Source: FEN-1219 sp035548835
Lineage (GTDB): Bacteria; Pseudomonadota; Gammaproteobacteria; Steroidobacterales; Rariloculaceae
Length of the DNA: 64,000 nucleotides
Direction: 5' to 3'
Assembly: GCA_035548835.1 (NCBI GenBank)
Contig: DASZSB010000110.1
Span: 1 to 64,000 of the forward strand
The notes beneath the pieces are model-generated. The model made no database searches and was not told where the DNA came from. It worked only from the letters and a program-made list of their open reading frames with translations. Made by a program: the position numbers and the translations under genes. Within the stretch, counting starts at the first letter, position 1. Each line of letters begins with the position of its first letter. This document shows, piece by piece, positions 60,642 to 64,000 of the stretch.

Positions 60642-62276
60642 GTGAAACGCTGTCTCGTTGCTCTGGCTTTTCTCGCCGTCACGCTTCCTCTGCACGCGTG
60701 GGCGGCCGATTCGAAGCCGCGGCTCGTCGTGGTCGTGGTCGTCGATCAGCTGCGCGGGGATCTGCCGGCGCGTGCGGCGGAGTCGTCGCAGCGCGGCGGA
60801 TTCGCGCAGATCCTGAGCTCGGGGGTCGTCTACGACCAGGCGTTCCACGAACATGCGACGACGGCCACTGCGCCGGGGCACGCCACTCTGTTCACCGGCG
60901 CGTATCCGAGTCAGCACGGCATCGTCGGCAACGAGTGGTACGAGCGCGAGGCCAGGCAGCGCACGATCTCCGTGCGCTCGCCCGCGCATGGCCGGGTGCT
61001 CGGGCCGTTCAATCTTCGCGTCACCACGATCGGAGACGAGCTCGCGCTCGCGTGCGGAGCGAGTTGCCGTGTCTACGGCGTTTCGGGCAAGGACCGCGGC
61101 GCGATCCTTCCGGCGGGTCATCTCGGCAAGGCGTTCTGGTTCGATTCGCGAAACGGCGGGTTTCGTTCGAGCGAGTACTACTATACGGCGCTGCCCGCGT
61201 GGGTGGGCCAGTGGAACGCTGCGGTTCCGCAGGCAGCGTACCCGTCGCAGTGGACGCTGCTGCGGCAGCCGCAGACGTATTCGCGTGCGAGTGCGGACGA
61301 CAGGCCGTTCGAGCGACCGCCGGTGAAGCTCGGCCGGACGTTTCCGCACGCCTTGGGGCAGGCGAACGAGCCGGGCTACTACAATCTCTTCTCGCACACG
61401 CCTTACCTCGACGCGCTGACGCTCGAGTTCGTCCGCAAGCTGATCGAGACGGAGAATCTGGGCCGCGGATCCGCGTCGGACCTGCTGTCCGTCAGCCTGT
61501 CGGCGACGGACTACGTGGGCCATTCCTTCGGTCCGGAGAGTCTCGAGGCGGAAGACAACCTCGCGCGGCTCGACCGTGAGCTCGACGCGTTCATCCGCTT
61601 CCTCGATGACCGCATGGGTCGCAACGGCTACCTTCTGGTGCTGACGGCTGACCACGGTCTTGGGGCGACGCCGGAGTATGCAGCCACACTCGGGTACGCA
61701 ACGCATCGGGTGGAGGCCAAGGCCCTGGCCGAAATCGCCGACCGCGCCATCACCGCGCGGTGGCACGTGCCAGCGCCGGTCGTCAGCGCGTTCGTGCTTC
61801 CCGGGTTGTACCTGGATCGTGAGAAGCTCGCGGCCGCCAACGTCGACGTCGCGGATGCTGCGGCCACGGCGGCTTCGGCGCTGCGGCGGGAGCCGGGTGT
61901 CGCGTATGCGCTCACGCGCGCGGATTCGTCCGTCGAGCCTGCGATCGGCGAGCTCGTGCAAAACAGCATCGACGTCACGAGATCGGGCGATGTCTACGTG
62001 ATCGCGGAGCCGGAGTCCGCGATCGTGGAGGGCACGGATCTGTACACGGCCTACCATGGAACACCCTACGCCGCGGATCGATACGTGCCACTGTATTTCT
62101 TCGGCGACGGGCTCACGCCGCAGCGCGTGGATCGAAGAGTGAGCACGCGTTCGCTTGCGTCGACCCTGGCCCTGGTACTCGGTGTGCCGGCCCCGAGCCA
62201 CGCGAACGCTCCGGCACTCGTGGAAGTGACTGCCGCGAATGCGGGCCGCGCACGTGTGCGCCGTCGTGGCGAGTAA
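60642..62276 (+). CDS. PafA-like alkaline phosphatase superfamily protein
   Basis: A 544-residue exported phosphatase (signal ends AWAAD). The metal and nucleophile region is VVVVVDQLRGDL, then EHATTATAPGHATLFTGAYPSQHGIVGNEWY, with the nucleophile Thr in TTATAPGHA. The C-terminal metal site is LVLTADHGLG. PafA-type enzymes are Ca2+-activated periplasmic phosphomonoesterases, while related type I phosphodiesterases split nucleotides. The GTG at 60642 with GGGAG upstream gives the signal peptide. A tRNA gene lies in front, so longer frames upstream are not coding. Confidence 0.85.
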   Translation: MKRCLVALAFLAVTLPLHAWAADSKPRLVVVVVVDQLRGDLPARAAESSQRGGFAQILSSGVVYDQAFHEHATTATAPGHATLFTGAYPSQHGIVGNEWYEREARQRTISVRSPAHGRVLGPFNLRVTTIGDELALACGASCRVYGVSGKDRGAILPAGHLGKAFWFDSRNGGFRSSEYYYTALPAWVGQWNAAVPQAAYPSQWTLLRQPQTYSRASADDRPFERPPVKLGRTFPHALGQANEPGYYNLFSHTPYLDALTLEFVRKLIETENLGRGSASDLLSVSLSATDYVGHSFGPESLEAEDNLARLDRELDAFIRFLDDRMGRNGYLLVLTADHGLGATPEYAATLGYATHRVEAKALAEIADRAITARWHVPAPVVSAFVLPGLYLDREKLAAANVDVADAAATAASALRREPGVAYALTRADSSVEPAIGELVQNSIDVTRSGDVYVIAEPESAIVEGTDLYTAYHGTPYAADRYVPLYFFGDGLTPQRVDRRVSTRSLASTLALVLGVPAPSHANAPALVEVTAANAGRARVRRRGE

Positions 62277-62352
62277 CGTGCACCGCCATTAGCGCCCAGC
62301 AGGCGCCACTTCGGCAGGCAGGCTCGCTTTCTCCGGCGATTTGAACGCGGCA

Positions 62353-62441
62353 GAGCCGCGCATCACATAATCCGCGGCTCGTGTCATCCGTGGGCTCGAT
62401 CGCTCGTTGTGTAGGTCAATGCCGGAGCGTTCCCTCCGGCA
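62353..62441 (+). promoter_or_regulatory. Inverted repeat around a -10 and leader hairpin before the repeat-protein gene
   Basis: GAGCCGCG (62353-62360) and CGCGGCTC (62373-62380) flank CATAAT (62366-62371), a -10-like hexamer with a TTGAAC 19 bases before it. A second hairpin, TGCCGGAG/CTCCGGCA (62420-62441), lies in the leader. Confidence 0.35.
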
Positions 62442-62473
62442 CTGACAGCCAACAAGGGTGTAGGGAGGCATGG

Positions 62474-63052
62474 ATGAAAGGATTGAATGGACTGGGTGTG
62501 CTGGGTCTTGCGGTGTTGACGACGAGTGCGTTCGCGGCGGGGCCGCGCGCTGACGAAGCCGTCGATCGGAACACGAACCAGCAGCAGCGCATCGAGCAGG
62601 GGTTGCAGACCGGCGCACTCACGACGCGCGAGGCCGGAACGCTCGAGCGTCAGGAGTCGCGCATCGAGCAGACCGAGGCGCGGGGATTGTCGGACGGCAA
62701 GTTGTCGCCCGCCGAGCAGGCGCGTATCAACCGCATGCAGAATCGTGCCAGCGCGAACATCGCGCGCGACAAGCACAACGCGCGCGAGGGCAACCCGGAC
62801 TCGGCCTCGTCGCAGCGCATGCAGGCGAACGTCCAGCGCAACGTGAAGCAGCAGCAGCGCATCGATCAGGGCGCGGACTCGGGGCGGCTCACGAACCGCG
62901 AGGTGGCTTCGCTCGAGGCCGGCCAGGCTCGCACGGATCGCGCTGTAGGCCGTGCAGCCGCGAACGGCCGGGTCGGGGCGGCCGAGCAGGCGCACATCCA
63001 GCATGCGGAGAACCGGCAGAGCCGCCGCATCTACCGCCAGAAGCACGATTGA
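62474..63052 (+). CDS. Exported repeat protein of unknown function (internal duplication)
   Basis: A 192-residue exported protein (signal ends AFAA). The mature part is two copies of about 70 residues: NQQQRIEQGLQTGALTTREA with LSPAEQARINRMQNRASANI, and KQQQRIDQGADSGRLTNREV with VGAAEQAHIQHAENRQSRRI. Each copy contains G-x-L-T-x-x-E and G-x-x-E patterns recalling EF-hand-like loops, though ligand spacing is not convincing. The protein is very rich in Gln, Arg, Ala and Asn. The ATG at 62474 follows AGGGAGG. Confidence 0.7.
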   Translation: MKGLNGLGVLGLAVLTTSAFAAGPRADEAVDRNTNQQQRIEQGLQTGALTTREAGTLERQESRIEQTEARGLSDGKLSPAEQARINRMQNRASANIARDKHNAREGNPDSASSQRMQANVQRNVKQQQRIDQGADSGRLTNREVASLEAGQARTDRAVGRAAANGRVGAAEQAHIQHAENRQSRRIYRQKHD

Positions 63053-63068
63053 TCCGACCGCCGCGAGG

Positions 63069-63093
63069 GGGGATGGCCGCCAAGGCCATCCCC
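63069..63093 (+). terminator. Terminator of the repeat-protein gene
   Basis: GGGGATGGCC (63069-63078) pairs with GGCCATCCCC (63084-63093) around a 5-base loop, followed by TTCGTTCC. It is 16 bases after the stop codon. Confidence 0.65.
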
Positions 63094-63308
63094 TTCGTTC
63101 CTGCGTCCGCGGGGGTACGCTCTGTCCCTGCGGGGGGTCGAATCCCGGTCCCGGTGCTTGGCAGGTGTCGGCGGTGGTGGCACGGGGGCTGACCGCGCGC
63201 CCGGCGTTGTCCCGAGCCGGGTGGGGCGCGAGGCTGCCGGCTGGTATAGTCGGCGTCAGCCGGCCCCGCCGGAAGAACACCAAAGACCATCCATTGGGGG
63301 ATCTCACG

Positions 63309-63788
63309 ATGAAAGTACTTGCCGCCGCAGTCGCGATTTTTGCCGTATCGGCCGCCGCCAACGCCGCCGAGCCGGTCGTGGCCCTGTCCGCGAAGGACCA
63401 GCTGAAGTTGCTCGAGAGCAAGGACCCGCAACTGGCCGCCAACAAGAAGCTCGTGTGGGACATGTGGCGCACGTTCCTCAGTGCGCACCACATCGATGAG
63501 GCCGACAAGTACCTGGCGCCGGAGTACCACCAGCACAACCCGAACGCCGAGACGGGTCTCGCGGGCGTGAAGGCCTACTTCCGCTCGCGCAACATGGCTC
63601 CGATTCCGGTGCCCGACCACATCGACGGTCTCGTGTCGATGGTCGCGGAGCGTGATCTGGTCACGCTCGCACTCGTACGCGAGTACAAGGACAAGGAAGG
63701 CAAGCCGTACACCACCACGTGGTTCGACATGTTCCGGATCGCCAACGGCAAGATCGTCGAGCACTGGGATACCGCGCTGAAACAGTAA
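63309..63788 (+). CDS. SnoaL-like secreted NTF2-superfamily protein
   Basis: A 159-residue exported protein (signal ends ANAAEP). The SnoaL/NTF2 pattern is visible: VWDMWRTFLSAHHIDEADKYL, APEYHQHNPNAETGLAGVKAYF and the last strand TTWFDMFRIANGKIVEHWDTAL. His and Glu residues that could line the cavity are present. SnoaL-like proteins of this length are mostly uncharacterised. A -10-like TATAGT is at 63245-63250. The ATG is preceded by GGGGGA. Confidence 0.8.
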   Translation: MKVLAAAVAIFAVSAAANAAEPVVALSAKDQLKLLESKDPQLAANKKLVWDMWRTFLSAHHIDEADKYLAPEYHQHNPNAETGLAGVKAYFRSRNMAPIPVPDHIDGLVSMVAERDLVTLALVREYKDKEGKPYTTTWFDMFRIANGKIVEHWDTALKQ

Positions 63789-63822
63789 GAACGAACTCAG
63801 TCATACGAGGGGGAACGAGTCT

Positions 63823-64000
63823 ATGTCGAAGTCATCCATGTTCGGTCGCCACGCACTGGCCGCCGGGCTGTTGTTGCTTGCGGGTGCCGCCTTTGCGCAG
63901 GGGCCCGCGCAGGAAGAGCCGAAGAACCTCAAGGTACTGCCGAAGAACTTCACGCGTCCGCAGGTCATCCAGGTCATGCAGAACTTCACGGCCGCGCTCG
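63823..64000 (+). CDS. Probable secreted c-type cytochrome, N-terminal part (cut by window edge)
   Basis: The first 59 residues have a signal peptide (MFGRHALAAGLLLLAGAAFA) and then LKVLPKNFTRPQVIQVMQNFTAAL. That segment resembles the region just before the heme motif in secreted cytochromes related to the photosynthetic reaction-centre cytochrome c subunit, as found in Acidobacteria and Steroidobacter-type genomes. The expected CxxCH lies beyond the window, so the call is tentative. The ATG has GAGGGGGAACGAG in front. Confidence 0.55.
   Translation, partial: MSKSSMFGRHALAAGLLLLAGAAFAQGPAQEEPKNLKVLPKNFTRPQVIQVMQNFTAAL

Overview
The window is one continuous stretch of GC-rich chromosome (I estimate mid-to-high 60s percent GC, not computed). 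It is densely packed with about 60 genes and shows no insertion sequence, prophage, CRISPR array or plasmid function. Gene content and order suggest a gammaproteobacterium near the Xanthomonadales/Nevskiales/Steroidobacteraceae. The pointers are bifunctional AK-HSD ThrA, the nudJ/mnmA/purB neighbourhood close to a phoPQ-like pair, HrpA, DUF2333, class II DAHP synthase, and a TonB2-type operon with TtpC and DUF3450. The taxonomic call is inference.

Region 1 (1-8460): end of an MFS transporter, rpe, thrA and thrC (no thrB between them), a NERD protein, tatD, a YgjP-like metallopeptidase and a membrane protein. Region 2 (8461-12910): two riboswitch-controlled genes. A cyclic-di-GMP-I (GEMM) riboswitch precedes a lipoprotein with Ig-like and FN3 domains, and a yybP-ykoY Mn2+ riboswitch precedes a UPF0016/MneA-type exporter. 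A BT1-type MFS gene lies between them. Region 3 (12980-26608): minus-strand housekeeping genes purB, an unknown gene, nudJ, mnmA, acnA and a DUF2333 gene. On the plus strand are fumC, a CoA-type Nudix gene, mazG, a glycine-zipper protein, a PepSY protein and a PhoPQ-like pair. Region 4 (26605-35728): hrpA, class II DAHP synthase, uvrC, pgsA, tRNA-Gly(GCC) and an unknown gene.

Region 5 (35804-43974) is more accessory: a secreted unknown, a PQQ-type sugar dehydrogenase, two members of one unknown secreted family around a DUF6152 gene, an HpaB-type flavin monooxygenase coupled to a protein with two PARP-type zinc fingers, and an MFS transporter. Region 6 (43975-52279) is a nine-gene TonB2-like energy-transduction operon. 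DUF3450-TtpC occurs twice, at both ends of ExbB-ExbD-ExbD-TonB-TPR, and the operon has a long leader and ends at a strong hairpin.

Region 7 (52371-64000): CorA transporter, ApbE flavin transferase divergent from a PepSY membrane protein, a TPP-dependent synthase, a small secreted NTF2-like protein with a HupE-like protein, a SYLF protein, glutaryl-CoA dehydrogenase, tRNA-Cys(GCA), a PafA-like phosphatase, a repeat protein, a SnoaL-like protein and the start of a probable c-type cytochrome. Most remarkable are the duplicated TonB module, the PARP-finger/monooxygenase pair, the two riboswitches, and a candidate OmpR/PhoP-type operator next to the PhoPQ-like genes.
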